Positions 1-7,491 of a stretch of 40,779 nt of DNA are shown here, one piece after another. The notes under the pieces are model-generated. The model had not been told where the DNA came from. It did no database searches and saw only the letters and a list, made by a program, of their open reading frames with translations. The number at the start of each line of letters is the position of its first letter. Positions within the stretch are counted from its first letter, which is position 1. The DNA comes from a virus. A program made the position numbers and the translations under genes. The DNA lies in IMG/VR virus record IMGVR_UViG_3300036979_000302, positions 1 to 40,779 of that record; one strand, written 5' to 3'.

Positions 1-127
1 TCGAGATCGAATACCCCTGGCGCTTGGCCTCGACAACGAGCTTGCGCACAACTTCGTTGATGCCCTTCTTGTTGAGGTTCTCAACGATCTTCATGGTCTT
101 GCCGTTGAGGAACCGCACGATCTCCTT
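1..127. repeat. Left copy of 127-bp terminal overlap
   Basis: These bases are identical to 40653-40779. They lie inside the portal-MuF gene, and that gene is intact only when the two ends are merged. A 127-base overlap is what a de Bruijn assembler run at k=127 leaves on a circular contig, so this is probably an assembly overlap and not a physical terminal repeat of the virion DNA. Confidence 0.93.
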
Positions 128-1756
128 GCGTCCGATTTCGAAATCGAACGGCTTCCCCGCCTCGCGGATGTGCCGCTCGATCATGGGGCCGAGGGACACG
201 GCGAGCTGCTTGTAGTACTTGCTCGCCATGGCGGCCAAGTCCTTGTCGAACTCTGGCGCGAGCTTGAGGAAGTCCGCAGGCAGGTCGGCGATCGCGCCAT
301 TCCAGCCATCGAGCTTGGCCTTGAGCCAGCGCTTGACGCGGTTGAGGTAGATGCGGGCCGACTCGTTGAACCTCCGTTCGATCGAGTTGCGGCGCGCCTC
401 GCGTTCCTCCCATTCCTTAAGCTGTCGCGGCGTATGAGGAAGCTTGCGGGTAATGACGGCGAGGGCGGACTTTTTCGGCTCGTCCGTCGAGTTGTCCGCT
501 GCCGGCGCGTCGGGATCCGTACCCGCTGGCACCAGGCCAATAGGGATGTACCCGTCGTCGCCCCAAGGCTGATCCTGGAAACCAAGCGCGAGCACGCGGT
601 TGATCTCGTTAAACGGGACCCCGATGTTGAAGAACTGTCCCGCGATGATCGCCTTCTTCTCGTAGTCTTCTTGCAGCGCCTCGACACCGCTCAAGTCGAA
701 CGAACTCCATGTGGACCCACAGTTGTACGGCATGAAGAAGTGCGAGTAGAGTGTGTCCTCGATCATCTTGAGGCGCGGCTTGACCGTGTCGGTCCAGAAA
801 CCCTTCTCGACGGCCTTATCGAGCGCCTTGTCGAGGTGCTCGAAGATCCCGAGCTTGTTGGGTGGCACGGCAAAGCAGGACGCGATCTTCTGCATGTCCC
901 ACTTGGCGAGCTCGACAAAGCACATGTCATCGTGCGACAAGGAGATCGGATCGAACTTCGAGCCACCAGAGAGCGCCGCAATGTTGAACGAATTCTTGAC
1001 GCCCTTGTGCTTGCCGAACCACCTGGCCTTGAGCTTTTCCCATTCGGAATCGCTTATGTTCCCGGGCGACGTGATGATGCCGCCAGGGATCGCGCTGTTC
1101 TCAAAGAAGCTCTTGTTGTACTGCTCGGCGGCGTAGTCCTGATCAGCCGTCAGGCGTGCAACAGTGAGCGGCGCCAGCCCCCAGATCATGCTCGTGGGAT
1201 TGAAGTTCCTGAAATGCAGGACTTGATATGTCTCGAGACGAATGTCGCGACCGCCGTCGATGCGATAGGTCCAGTAGTCGATCGACCACATGCCCGGGCG
1301 GAACACCGGCCGGAAGTTATCCGGGCCAAACACGAAGATCTCGATCGGATCTTCAGTGGGTGAGCCGCGCTTGAGCACCCACATGGCGTTGCCATGCAAG
1401 TCAAGCAACGATGAGGTTGCCTCAATGAGCTGGTAGCCAGACCACAAGTCGTTCGGCCGAGCGAGCAGATCATAGAGCGGCCCGCCTTCGATCACGCGCG
1501 GGTCCTTTCCGGTGCCCATGTAGATCCGCAGCGGCGTCCCGGCAACTGCTGTGGCGATCGCGCGCACCGCGGCATAGACCCACACGACTTGCGTGTAGGG
1601 GTCCTGCAGCTTCTCGGTATCACCGAGGAACTTCGCCAGTGGGATCTTCGCATTCGACGGGCCGGGCAAGTGGAAGTATTCCGTGGGGACGGCGCGCTCA
1701 CCGATCCTCTTTGCCAGGCCCTGCAGAACGTGTGCAACAGCAGTTCGTACACTCAT
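1..1756 (-). CDS. Portal protein fused to MuF domain (N-terminal part; continues at 40652-40345)
   Basis: This frame starts with ATG at 1756, overlapping the terL stop (TGATG), and stays open to the window edge. It resumes at 40652 and stops at 40345, giving 2064 nt and 687 residues. The first ~430 residues are an HK97-type portal: the start reads MSVRTAVAHVLQG, followed by segments such as WVYAAVRAIATAVAGTPL, LEATSSLLDLHGNAMW-like text and FAVPPNKLGI. The portal forms the dodecameric DNA channel at the capsid vertex and docks terminase. The region after about residue 430 is charged and helical and leads into the MuF domain described at the other window end. Order terS-terL-portal-protease-capsid is the usual head module. 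It is absent from simple ORF lists only because the edge cuts it. Confidence 0.93.
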   Translation of the reverse strand, partial: MSVRTAVAHVLQGLAKRIGERAVPTEYFHLPGPSNAKIPLAKFLGDTEKLQDPYTQVVWVYAAVRAIATAVAGTPLRIYMGTGKDPRVIEGGPLYDLLARPNDLWSGYQLIEATSSLLDLHGNAMWVLKRGSPTEDPIEIFVFGPDNFRPVFRPGMWSIDYWTYRIDGGRDIRLETYQVLHFRNFNPTSMIWGLAPLTVARLTADQDYAAEQYNKSFFENSAIPGGIITSPGNISDSEWEKLKARWFGKHKGVKNSFNIAALSGGSKFDPISLSHDDMCFVELAKWDMQKIASCFAVPPNKLGIFEHLDKALDKAVEKGFWTDTVKPRLKMIEDTLYSHFFMPYNCGSTWSSFDLSGVEALQEDYEKKAIIAGQFFNIGVPFNEINRVLALGFQDQPWGDDGYIPIGLVPAGTDPDAPAADNSTDEPKKSALAVITRKLPHTPRQLKEWEEREARRNSIERRFNESARIYLNRVKRWLKAKLDGWNGAIADLPADFLKLAPEFDKDLAAMASKYYKQLAVSLGPMIERHIREAGKPFDFEIGRKEIVRFLNGKTMKIVENLNKKGINEVVRKLVVEAKRQGYSIS

Positions 1757-2994
1757 CAATCGTCAAAAGTCCTGAAGCTGAAGGTCGGCGCCGTCGCGCC
1801 GCGATACGCCACCGTCGTGCCGTCGACCTGGTCGTCGTGCCCCTTGCCGTCACCGCAAAACGTGCACACTTCGTCGAGGTAGGCCGAGTTCCACGCCCCG
1901 CGCAGGAGGTAGACCTTCCCGGCCTGCGCCTTGCTGGCCACGGGCAGGGCGTGCGAGAGCTTGTCGCGTGCGACCTTGACCTCGCTGATCACGTGGTTCC
2001 CGAGCTCGCGAACCTCATGCAGTTTCTGGATCGCCGCGAGCTGGAACGCCACTGACTCGATGCACACCTGCGCCTGGGGACCGTCGAGAAGCGCGGTCTG
2101 GATGATCACGCGTTCGGCGGCAGGCCACTCCCAGCGGCCACGCACCACGTCGAGTATGTAGACGTCCTGCTCGGCCGTGATCCCGATCAGGACACCTACC
2201 GTGTAGTCCGAGGTCGTCTTCGTCGTGCAGGCAAGATCCCAGCCGCGGTACATGACCGCGAACTCGGGTGCCTGATCGACGACCTTGAACCACTCGCGGT
2301 GGAAAAGCGAGCCCTCAGGTTCGCAGAACTCGCCGGCGAGTTCCTGCCTGGCGTACCAGCCAACGCCGTAGGCTGTCTGCAACGCCTTCTTGTAGTCCGC
2401 GGCAGTGAACTCATTATCCTTCATGTGTGACGTGAAGAGCTCGTAGTCGGGATCCTGCGCGACAACGAATCGATCGTGGATCCAGCCCTTGCCTCGCGGC
2501 GTCGTCGTGAGCCACGCGCGCCCCATGCGCCCATGCTCACGCAACGTCGCGATGAGGATCTTCCATGCCTGGTCGCCGTCGGCGACGTGTGCCGCCTCGT
2601 CCATCCAGACCCATGACGTGCTAAGCCCGCGTAGACGCTGGATGTGCTCGACGTTGCTGGCGCTGCGGAAGAGGATCCGAGAGCCATTGATGAGATCCGC
2701 AGCCATGTCCGAGCGATTGAGGTGCGCGAGCAGCGGCCCCGCGAGCTCCTCGAACACCGGGAGCACGTCGTCGGTCACCATCGGGTAGGTAGGGGCGACG
2801 ATCGCACCAATGCAGCGCCGGCGCCCAGCCTCGGCCAGCGCGGCGTAAGTGCCGGCGTACGTCTTCCCCGAACCGCGGCCGCCAACGAAAGCACGGAAGG
2901 TCGCCGGCGAGGCTAAGAATGGGAGCTGCTTCCGGCCGACGGTGCGCCGCCCACGCAGACCCGAGAGGCCGAGCATGGGCACGAGGCCGATCAT
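1756..2994 (-). CDS. terL: Terminase large subunit (packaging ATPase/nuclease)
   Basis: The 412-residue protein is the DNA-packaging motor. Walker A (GGRGSGKT) is at residues 38-45 and Walker B (WVWMDEAAH) at about 128-136. A coupling motif TTTPRGKGW follows. The C-terminal RNase H-like nuclease half shows its acidic residues in YRGWDLA, CIESVAF and GHDDQVDG. It is translationally coupled to its neighbours: its start overlaps the end of terS and its stop overlaps the portal start by one base. The length is at the short end of the family. Function is certain from motifs and context; the packaging strategy (cos or headful) cannot be read here. Confidence 0.97.
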   Translation of the reverse strand: MIGLVPMLGLSGLRGRRTVGRKQLPFLASPATFRAFVGGRGSGKTYAGTYAALAEAGRRRCIGAIVAPTYPMVTDDVLPVFEELAGPLLAHLNRSDMAADLINGSRILFRSASNVEHIQRLRGLSTSWVWMDEAAHVADGDQAWKILIATLREHGRMGRAWLTTTPRGKGWIHDRFVVAQDPDYELFTSHMKDNEFTAADYKKALQTAYGVGWYARQELAGEFCEPEGSLFHREWFKVVDQAPEFAVMYRGWDLACTTKTTSDYTVGVLIGITAEQDVYILDVVRGRWEWPAAERVIIQTALLDGPQAQVCIESVAFQLAAIQKLHEVRELGNHVISEVKVARDKLSHALPVASKAQAGKVYLLRGAWNSAYLDEVCTFCGDGKGHDDQVDGTTVAYRGATAPTFSFRTFDD

Positions 2995-3389
2995 TCGTCG
3001 CCTCCCTGCTCGGGTACCGCCGCGGGGATCTCCACGGGTGGCTCGGGCGGCGACTCGAAGACGAATTCCCAGCCGGGGCCGAAGCTCGTCTGCAACCGTT
3101 CTGGGACTTTGCCGTCGATCCGGTCGAGGATTTCGCGGAAGAAGTTGAATTCGGCGTTCTCCGCGGCCAAAAGAGCGATTTCCATGAGCTGGTCGGCGCG
3201 CGTCTGCGTGGAGCCCTCGGACATCGGTTGACGCAGCAGATCCTTCAGGATCGTCGTCAACGAGAGCGCGCCCTTCGGCCTGCCTGACGGATTCCCCGAC
3301 TCGCCCGGCAGAAAGTACCCGCGCTCATCGCGCTTGGGAGGATCATGTTTCCGCGAGTTTAGCTCGACTTCGGAACGTTCGTCCACCAT
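2991..3389 (-). CDS. terS: Terminase small subunit candidate (DUF5681-like)
   Basis: The protein is 132 residues from ATG 3389 (MVDERSEV). The frame is open further upstream to a TTG at 3425, but that extension is just the translation of a trinucleotide repeat. Residues about 20-45 carry GYFLPGESGNPSGRPKG, the signature of DUF5681, a DNA-binding domain common in proteins placed just before TerL. The rest is helical, with a Pro/Glu-rich end. It overlaps the terL start by 4 nt. The role, recognition of the packaging site, follows from position and the DUF5681 motif. No strong Shine-Dalgarno precedes either start, so the exact N-terminus is uncertain. Confidence 0.8.
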   Translation of the reverse strand: MVDERSEVELNSRKHDPPKRDERGYFLPGESGNPSGRPKGALSLTTILKDLLRQPMSEGSTQTRADQLMEIALLAAENAEFNFFREILDRIDGKVPERLQTSFGPGWEFVFESPPEPPVEIPAAVPEQGGDE

Positions 3390-3392
3390 GCC

Positions 3393-3406
3393 ACTACTAC
3401 TACTAC
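3393..3406. repeat. ACT/AGT trinucleotide repeat in terS leader
   Basis: Four and a half copies of ACT (AGT on the transcribed strand) lie just upstream of the terS ATG at 3389, where a ribosome binding site would be expected. Such a tract can slip, so it could vary the terS leader length between isolates. That role is inference only. Confidence 0.7.
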
Positions 3407-3431
3407 ACGCAGTCGTGGTAGTCAACTAAAA

Positions 3432-3460
3432 TATCTATGGGTAGTGGTTGGAATTATCAA
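3432..3460 (-). promoter_or_regulatory. Candidate promoter for the terminase/head operon
   Basis: On the minus strand TTGATA (3460-3455) is followed after 17 bases by TAGATA (3437-3432), a sigma70-like arrangement with a good -35 and a weak -10. It lies upstream of terS, at the divergence between the minus-strand head genes and the plus-strand small genes. The adjacent 16-bp palindrome suggests repression or activation. Confidence 0.4.
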
Positions 3461-3461
3461 T

Positions 3462-3477
3462 ACACTATAGATAGTGT
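3462..3477. promoter_or_regulatory. 16-bp palindromic operator-like site
   Basis: ACACTAT and ATAGTGT are perfect 7-bp inverted arms separated by AG. The site lies between divergent genes (terS leftward, small genes rightward) and covers a -10-like TATAGA for the plus strand. It has the form of a site for a dimeric HTH regulator. Which regulator binds is unknown; its sequence differs from the palindrome at 5392-5414. Confidence 0.55.
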
Positions 3478-3494
3478 CTCGGCGCGCGAGCGTC

Positions 3495-3629
3495 ATGCGC
3501 GCAGCCATAGAGCGCGGAGACGAGATCGCGTCCGACGGAGCCATGCGTGCCGAGTACCGCCGCATGGATAGGCTACGGGAGCAGCACGTCAGCGCGCACG
3601 TCGAGGCGCAGGCGGACGGGGAGGTGTAG
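3495..3629 (+). CDS. Small hypothetical protein, 44 aa
   Basis: The frame runs from ATG 3495 to TAG 3627-3629, two bases before the ATG of the HTH gene at 3632. It is also open upstream to a GTG at 3474, inside the palindrome, so a slightly longer form is possible. The product is charged and helical (MRAAIERGDE, YRRMDRLREQH) and rich in Arg, Glu and Ala. It resembles nothing I can name. The tight spacing to the next gene and the absence of stops suggest it is translated as the leader gene of a two-gene unit. Confidence 0.5.
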   Translation: MRAAIERGDEIASDGAMRAEYRRMDRLREQHVSAHVEAQADGEV

Positions 3630-3631
3630 CC

Positions 3632-3820
3632 ATGCTGACCGTGATCCAGCTCGCGGCACGCCTGGGCTGCTCGGTGCGTCGGGCCCAGGAGCTCTGCGCG
3701 GCGGGGCTGCCCGGCGTGGTGCAGCTTGGCCGCGCGTATATCGTGGCTGACGAGGACGCCGCGGTCGCGGCCGGCAGCACGCGATGCACGCGACGCGGCC
3801 GCAAAGCGCGGCAACCGTAG
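3632..3820 (+). CDS. Excisionase-like HTH DNA-binding protein
   Basis: The 62-residue protein fits the short winged-helix excisionase/MerR-like domain: LTVIQLAARLGCS followed by VRRAQELCAAGLPGVVQLGRAYIV, the usual helix-turn-helix-wing layout with an Arg-rich C-terminus. GGGGAGG at 3618-3624 serves as ribosome binding site. It lies next to the integrase and its lipoprotein, so a role as recombination directionality factor (Xis) is plausible. A transcription regulator of the divergent head operon is the alternative. Confidence 0.65.
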   Translation: MLTVIQLAARLGCSVRRAQELCAAGLPGVVQLGRAYIVADEDAAVAAGSTRCTRRGRKARQP

Positions 3821-3879
3821 GTGCGCGCCCATTCAACCATTGAACGTTAAATTTATCGCCGAGGATAGCGCCACGACAC

Positions 3880-4230
3880 CTAACGATTTCCGACAATTCC
3901 AATTGCCTTCACCGCGTTAAAATCAAAATATGCTACCAGGATGTGAGTACTGCGATCCCACGCAAACTCATCTGTCAACGCGCCGGGTCTAAATCCACCA
4001 AACGCCATGTCAAAACGCATTCTGTTGCGACCGCTAATCACCGATTGCGGTGCACCCAACAGCTCGATACATTGGGCAGCAGTCATGCCCAGCGTGACAT
4101 CGAGAGGCACAACTTTTCCGCTCGCGTCATGACGGTAGCTATGGTACGTCGCGACCATCTCTGCGCTCTCGCGGAGAGGGATTGAACATCCCACACACAA
4201 CATCGACACAAAGAGCAGCACCTTACGCAT
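3880..4230 (-). CDS. Predicted lipoprotein with BamE/SmpA-like domain
   Basis: The start chosen is ATG 4230 (MRKVLLFVSMLCVGCS), preceded by AAAGGACG; the frame is open 7 codons further. A short basic and hydrophobic signal ends in a lipobox-like VGC, so the mature protein would be lipidated. Residues about 45-65 read LDVTLGMTAAQCIELLGAP, the pattern of the SmpA/OmlA (BamE) fold, and the protein ends in beta-rich text (THILVAYFDFNAV). It overlaps the 3' end of the integrase gene by 8 nt, so it is probably expressed from the prophage. An envelope lipoprotein beside an integrase is a typical place for a lysogenic conversion or superinfection-exclusion gene; that role is inference. Confidence 0.7.
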   Translation of the reverse strand: MRKVLLFVSMLCVGCSIPLRESAEMVATYHSYRHDASGKVVPLDVTLGMTAAQCIELLGAPQSVISGRNRMRFDMAFGGFRPGALTDEFAWDRSTHILVAYFDFNAVKAIGIVGNR

Positions 4231-5251
4231 GGTTCGTCCTTTCTGCGTCAATACGATTTATCGCCTGCTTCGTCTCCGATGCGTTCACGCGTCGGTAGTA
4301 TTTCATCATCGTCCGCACGTCTTGGTGATCGGACAGCGCCATCGCTACCTCAAGATCCACGTGCACGCGTCGCGCCAGCGTCACAAACGTGCGCCGCAGA
4401 TCGTGCTGCTTTATGCCGTCGACGCCAGCGTCCTTGCGTATGCGTGACCAAATACGGCGTGCATAGGTGCCGAAAATCTTGCCCGCCGCCTGGACGTGAT
4501 CGCCCAACCACTTGTACATCGACGGCGCTATCGGCTGGTGGTACTCACGTCGGCTCTTAAGCATCGACGCTGGTATGCGCCACATGCACGCGGGGAGATC
4601 AACGTGCGGCCACTCAACGTGCGACGCCAGGTGCGAGCGGAATCCGGTGGTAAGAAGGCACAGCACATACCCATATGCTCGCTCGGATACGCGCGCCGCG
4701 GCGGCAAGTAGTCGTTCGTCTTCACCGGCGTCGAGCACGCGCGGCGTAGACATCGGCTCAGGCATGCGTAGTCGGCGCGATACGGGACTGCGCGTGATCA
4801 TACAGCGCTCGACACACCACGAGAAAAACAGCCGCAAGAGGCGCAGATCGAGGTTCACGGTTCTCGGCGCTTTGCCGTCGCATACCTTGCGCATGATGTA
4901 CTGCGTTACCACGTCTTCCGTTATCGCGGACACCGACAATTGGCCGTACTCTGCAGTCCACCGCCTGGCGGCCGATCGCAGGCACTCGCCGTATCTGCGA
5001 CTGTGTCCTATCGATGTCTGCTCTACCCACATGCGAATCGCCTCGGCCGTCAGCACGTTCGACGGTGCCGGCGTTCTTGTCCCGGTGATCACCTCAAGCT
5101 GCCAGCGGTGCACGATGGCCTCTGCCAGTTCTCGATCTGCAAAGCCGGTGCATTTCCAAGTGTTGTGCGCGCCGTCCACCACGCGCACGTAATATTTTTC
5201 ACTCAACCGCCCCCTCCACGTCATCCGTCTGATATCGCCATATCGCGTCAT
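4223..5251 (-). CDS. int: Tyrosine recombinase (phage integrase)
   Basis: Integrates the circular phage genome into the host chromosome. The start is ATG 5251, preceded by AGGGAG at correct spacing; a GTG two codons upstream is also possible. The 342 residues have an N-terminal arm-binding part, a SAM-like core-binding domain (about 65-155) and a catalytic domain. Catalytic residues visible: Arg205 (TTGFRSHL), Lys232 (SMLKSRREY), His283 and Arg286 (HDLRR), His309 (LSDHQDVRTMMKYY) and Tyr318 or 319. The usual Glu after Arg I is replaced by Leu-Ala. The gene points away from the Cro-like operon, and attP is probably nearby but no core could be identified. Confidence 0.95.
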   Translation of the reverse strand: MTRYGDIRRMTWRGRLSEKYYVRVVDGAHNTWKCTGFADRELAEAIVHRWQLEVITGTRTPAPSNVLTAEAIRMWVEQTSIGHSRRYGECLRSAARRWTAEYGQLSVSAITEDVVTQYIMRKVCDGKAPRTVNLDLRLLRLFFSWCVERCMITRSPVSRRLRMPEPMSTPRVLDAGEDERLLAAAARVSERAYGYVLCLLTTGFRSHLASHVEWPHVDLPACMWRIPASMLKSRREYHQPIAPSMYKWLGDHVQAAGKIFGTYARRIWSRIRKDAGVDGIKQHDLRRTFVTLARRVHVDLEVAMALSDHQDVRTMMKYYRRVNASETKQAINRIDAERTNHA

Positions 5252-5360
5252 GCGCACTCCCTCCCTCGTCTAGACGCTGATCACACGGTGACTGCCATCC
5301 ACCATACCGGAAAACGCATTCACACTCAATATATTTTTTACTTTTAACCACGTATTGCTG

Positions 5361-5389
5361 TTGACAATCGTCATGGATTCCGATAGATT
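5361..5389 (+). promoter_or_regulatory. Sigma70-like early promoter
   Basis: A perfect TTGACA (5361-5366) is followed after exactly 17 bases by TAGATT (5384-5389, four of six consensus matches). The predicted start point near 5396 lies in the palindrome at 5392-5414. It would drive the HTH gene at 5468 and the early operon behind it. The AT-rich stretch just upstream (5330-5348) may hold the divergent integrase promoter. Confidence 0.7.
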
Positions 5390-5391
5390 GA

Positions 5392-5414
5392 GTACGTGTG
5401 CGGTGGACACGTAC
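5392..5414. promoter_or_regulatory. Palindromic operator over the early start site
   Basis: GTACGTGT and ACACGTAC form perfect 8-bp inverted arms with a 7-bp centre. The site sits immediately downstream of the -10 box, where a bound repressor would block transcription. The natural candidate is the HTH protein encoded at 5468, which would then be autoregulated, or a repressor supplied from elsewhere. Confidence 0.65.
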
Positions 5415-5467
5415 GCGCAATAAGCGCGACGCCGCACGGGAGTGTAAGAGAGACAGGAGGCCGCGCG

Positions 5468-5755
5468 GTGATCGGCGATCGCATCCGGAACAAGCGTACG
5501 CGACTTGGGCTATCGCTACGCCAACTTTCGTCCGCGGTTGGCTGTTCACCGTCGGCGCTGTCGCTTTGGGAATGCGGCAAGCGCACGCCTGGCGCGTACT
5601 GGGTGCACGTACTCGAGCGCGAGCTTGGGTATAACGCCGGATCGCTCGCTAGACGTATCCAGCCGCGAAGGGAGGTTTCATGCAAGACGGGTGGTTCGGA
5701 TCACGCAACAGATCCTGGAACGCGGACGCGATCGAGCGCGAGCGAGCAGACGTAG
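5468..5755 (+). CDS. Cro/CI-family (XRE) HTH regulator
   Basis: The start is GTG 5468, placed 7 bases after AGGAGG (5455-5460). Residues 1-62 form an HTH_3 domain: IGDRIRNKRTRLGLSLRQLS, VGCSPSALSLWECGKRTPG and a helical end LERELGYNAGSLARRI. With no dimerisation or cleavage domain it looks Cro-like. The last ~25 residues overlap the next gene in another frame and look unstructured. It is the first gene after the promoter and operator, so it probably controls the early operon and possibly the lysis-lysogeny choice. No separate CI repressor is visible. Confidence 0.8.
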   Translation: MIGDRIRNKRTRLGLSLRQLSSAVGCSPSALSLWECGKRTPGAYWVHVLERELGYNAGSLARRIQPRREVSCKTGGSDHATDPGTRTRSSASEQT

Positions 5756-5838
5756 CGCGACGCGAGACGGCGCTGGAGCGCGAGTACGCGCAACTGGACG
5801 CCGAGCGCGAACGCAAGGAAACGGAAGAGCGCCAGTAG
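5680..5838 (+). CDS. Small coiled-coil protein, 52 aa
   Basis: The frame runs from ATG 5680, four bases after GGGAGG, to TAG 5836-5838. It overlaps the end of the HTH gene by 76 nt in a different frame. After MQDGWFGSRNRSWN the product is one charged helix (IERERADVARRETALERE, then AQLDAERERKETEERQ), with the heptad spacing of a coiled coil. The function is unknown. The good ribosome binding site and the position between two real genes are the reasons for calling it. Confidence 0.6.
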   Translation: MQDGWFGSRNRSWNADAIERERADVARRETALEREYAQLDAERERKETEERQ

Positions 5839-5856
5839 GCGCAGAAGGAGTGGATC

Positions 5857-6306
5857 ATGAGTAGGACGATCACGGCTGAAGAGGCGAAGGCTGCCCGCGA
5901 GGCGCTCAAGACGTATCGCGCGGCGGAGGCTGCGGCGCTTGCCGCACGCAAGGCACGGCGAGAAGAACGCGCCGAGGCGATAGCACAGCACCGCGAGGCT
6001 ATCGAGCACACGCAACACCAGATCGAGGTTTGTCGAGAAAGCCGCGACGCATACGCCGCTGCCATACGCGGTGTGCGCATCGAGATCTGCGAGCGGCAAG
6101 AGAAGATCGTCGAGATCGAGAAAAAAGACGCCGCCGAGGGTGAATTGCTGCGGCTCGCGTACTCAACAAGAAGCGCGGCTGTCTTTGCGCTACGCAAGCT
6201 CAACGCCGAGATCCGCGGCGACAACGGCGACGACACGGACGCGGCCGACGCTGAGGCGCTCGTGTGCGAAGCAGAACACGCACGCGATATGCGCGAGGGG
6301 AGGTAG
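5857..6306 (+). CDS. Hypothetical coiled-coil protein, 149 aa
   Basis: AGAAGGAGTGGATC precedes the ATG. The product is almost entirely helical, rich in Ala, Arg and Glu, with long heptad-like stretches (about residues 10-110) and an acidic patch near 125-135 (GDNGDDTDAADAE). No family is recognised. It lies directly before the annealing protein gene and ends two bases before that gene's ATG. A role in early recombination or host takeover fits the context, but nothing in the sequence shows it. Confidence 0.75.
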   Translation: MSRTITAEEAKAAREALKTYRAAEAAALAARKARREERAEAIAQHREAIEHTQHQIEVCRESRDAYAAAIRGVRIEICERQEKIVEIEKKDAAEGELLRLAYSTRSAAVFALRKLNAEIRGDNGDDTDAADAEALVCEAEHARDMREGR

Positions 6307-6308
6307 CC

Positions 6309-7235
6309 ATGACAAACGAAAATAGTCTTGAGTCGCTCGCTGCTACCGGCGGTAGCGCATGGATGGCGGTAACGCACTACGCGGCGCTGTCGCAGCTCGC
6401 CACCGCGATGGTGCGTGCCGGGATCGCGCCGCGCAACATGAGCGTCGAGCAGGCGCTCGGCGTCATGGCGTACGGACTCGAACTCGGCCTTGGCCCCGTT
6501 GCGTCGCTCAACTCGATCGCGTTCATCAACGGCAGGCCGACGATGTACGGCGATGGCATATCGGCTCTGCTGCTGCGATCCGGCGAGTGCACAGATATCC
6601 AAGAGGAGAAGTCTGGCAGCGGCGACGACATGGCAGTCACCGTCACGCTGGCACGCCGCGGCGTGACGACGCGGTTCACGCGTCGGTTCTCGGTAGCCGA
6701 CGCCAAGACGGCCGGGCTCTGGGGTAAGGCTGGCCCGTGGACGACGTACCCCGAGCGCATGCTGCGGTGGCGTGCGTTCGGCTGGGCGGCGCGCGACGGG
6801 TTCTCTGACGTGCTGCGTGGACTCTGGACACGCGAAGAGGCGCAAGACATCCCGGCCGTCACCGTGGACGCTGGCGCGGCAACAGTGCGGACGGCGACGC
6901 CGGTTGTCGATGCGAACACCGCGCCGTGGGATGTCGCACCCGGCCCGGTGCCCGTCGCCAAGCCCGCGCCGGCCGCCACGCTTACGCCCGAGCAGACGCA
7001 GCTGCGCACCGAGCTGCTGTACCTGGCGCACGGCGACGGCAGCGAGGCACGCAAGTTGCTCGCAGGGTTCGGCCAGCGCAATGGCGGCACTCCGCCACGT
7101 TCGGTGTCGGAGATGGATGCGGAATGGGTGACGTCCACGCTGCGTGCGGTGGAACCCGCGTACCACGTCGCCATGCGCCAGGCTGAGGACATGGCCGTCG
7201 TGGATCAGCGCGCGAAGGAAGGACGTGCGGCATGA
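6309..7235 (+). CDS. RecT-family single-strand annealing protein
   Basis: The 308-residue protein starts at ATG 6309 behind GGGGAGG. Residues about 30-190 match the RecT/Red-beta-like annealing family: SVEQALGVMAYGLELGLGP, INGRPTMYGDGISALLL, FSVADAKTAGLWGKAGPW and YPERMLRWRAFGWAARDGF, ending at DVLRGLW. The C-terminal third is a Pro/Ala-rich linker plus a small helical domain. Such proteins coat and pair single-stranded DNA during phage recombination and genome circularisation. The usual exonuclease partner is not adjacent; the PD-(D/E)XK protein at 9878 is the only candidate in the window. It overlaps the next gene by 4 nt. Confidence 0.88.
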   Translation: MTNENSLESLAATGGSAWMAVTHYAALSQLATAMVRAGIAPRNMSVEQALGVMAYGLELGLGPVASLNSIAFINGRPTMYGDGISALLLRSGECTDIQEEKSGSGDDMAVTVTLARRGVTTRFTRRFSVADAKTAGLWGKAGPWTTYPERMLRWRAFGWAARDGFSDVLRGLWTREEAQDIPAVTVDAGAATVRTATPVVDANTAPWDVAPGPVPVAKPAPAATLTPEQTQLRTELLYLAHGDGSEARKLLAGFGQRNGGTPPRSVSEMDAEWVTSTLRAVEPAYHVAMRQAEDMAVVDQRAKEGRAA

Positions 7236-7483
7236 CAGAAACGCTGCAGACGCCACAAGTCCCCACCGCCGTGATCGCGCTGGACGAGCAGCATCTATTT
7301 CGACTTGCCATTCTCGCCATCATGACATGCCGGGACCAGGACATCGGATTGCTGCGCAACCAGGCGCGCGATGTGCTTGCGGGCGCGCTGTCGCCGATGG
7401 ACTTTGCCGACGTGCTCGAGTATTTCGGCGGCCACGACTCGTACGTAACGTCACTGCGCGAGACGTTGCGCAGCAGTGCATGA
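7232..7483 (+). CDS. Hypothetical protein, 83 aa
   Basis: It is translationally coupled to the RecT-like gene by an ATGA overlap. The product looks like a compact helical protein (DEQHLFRLAILAIMTCRDQD, then NQARDVLAGALSPMDFADVLEYF). No motif is recognised. A conserved hairpin begins about 13 bases after its stop codon. Confidence 0.75.
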   Translation: MTETLQTPQVPTAVIALDEQHLFRLAILAIMTCRDQDIGLLRNQARDVLAGALSPMDFADVLEYFGGHDSYVTSLRETLRSSA

Positions 7484-7491
7484 TCCACTCC

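Noticed and set aside
170-1363. 397-residue plus-strand open frame
   Set aside because: It lies antisense to the portal gene, whose minus-strand translation is a clear portal. Its own text is Arg/Val/Glu-rich with no motif.
3422-3832. Minus-strand open frame of 136 residues
   Set aside because: It overlaps the Xis-like HTH gene and the operator and has no ribosome binding site or motif.
3821-3879. attP core next to the integrase
   Set aside because: The short AT-richer gap after the Xis-like gene is a plausible site, but no direct repeats or tRNA-like segment were seen to support it.
5649-7256. 535-residue minus-strand open frame
   Set aside because: It is antisense to the HTH, coiled-coil and RecT-like genes; low-complexity Ser/Arg/Ala text is the usual shadow of GC-rich coding DNA.
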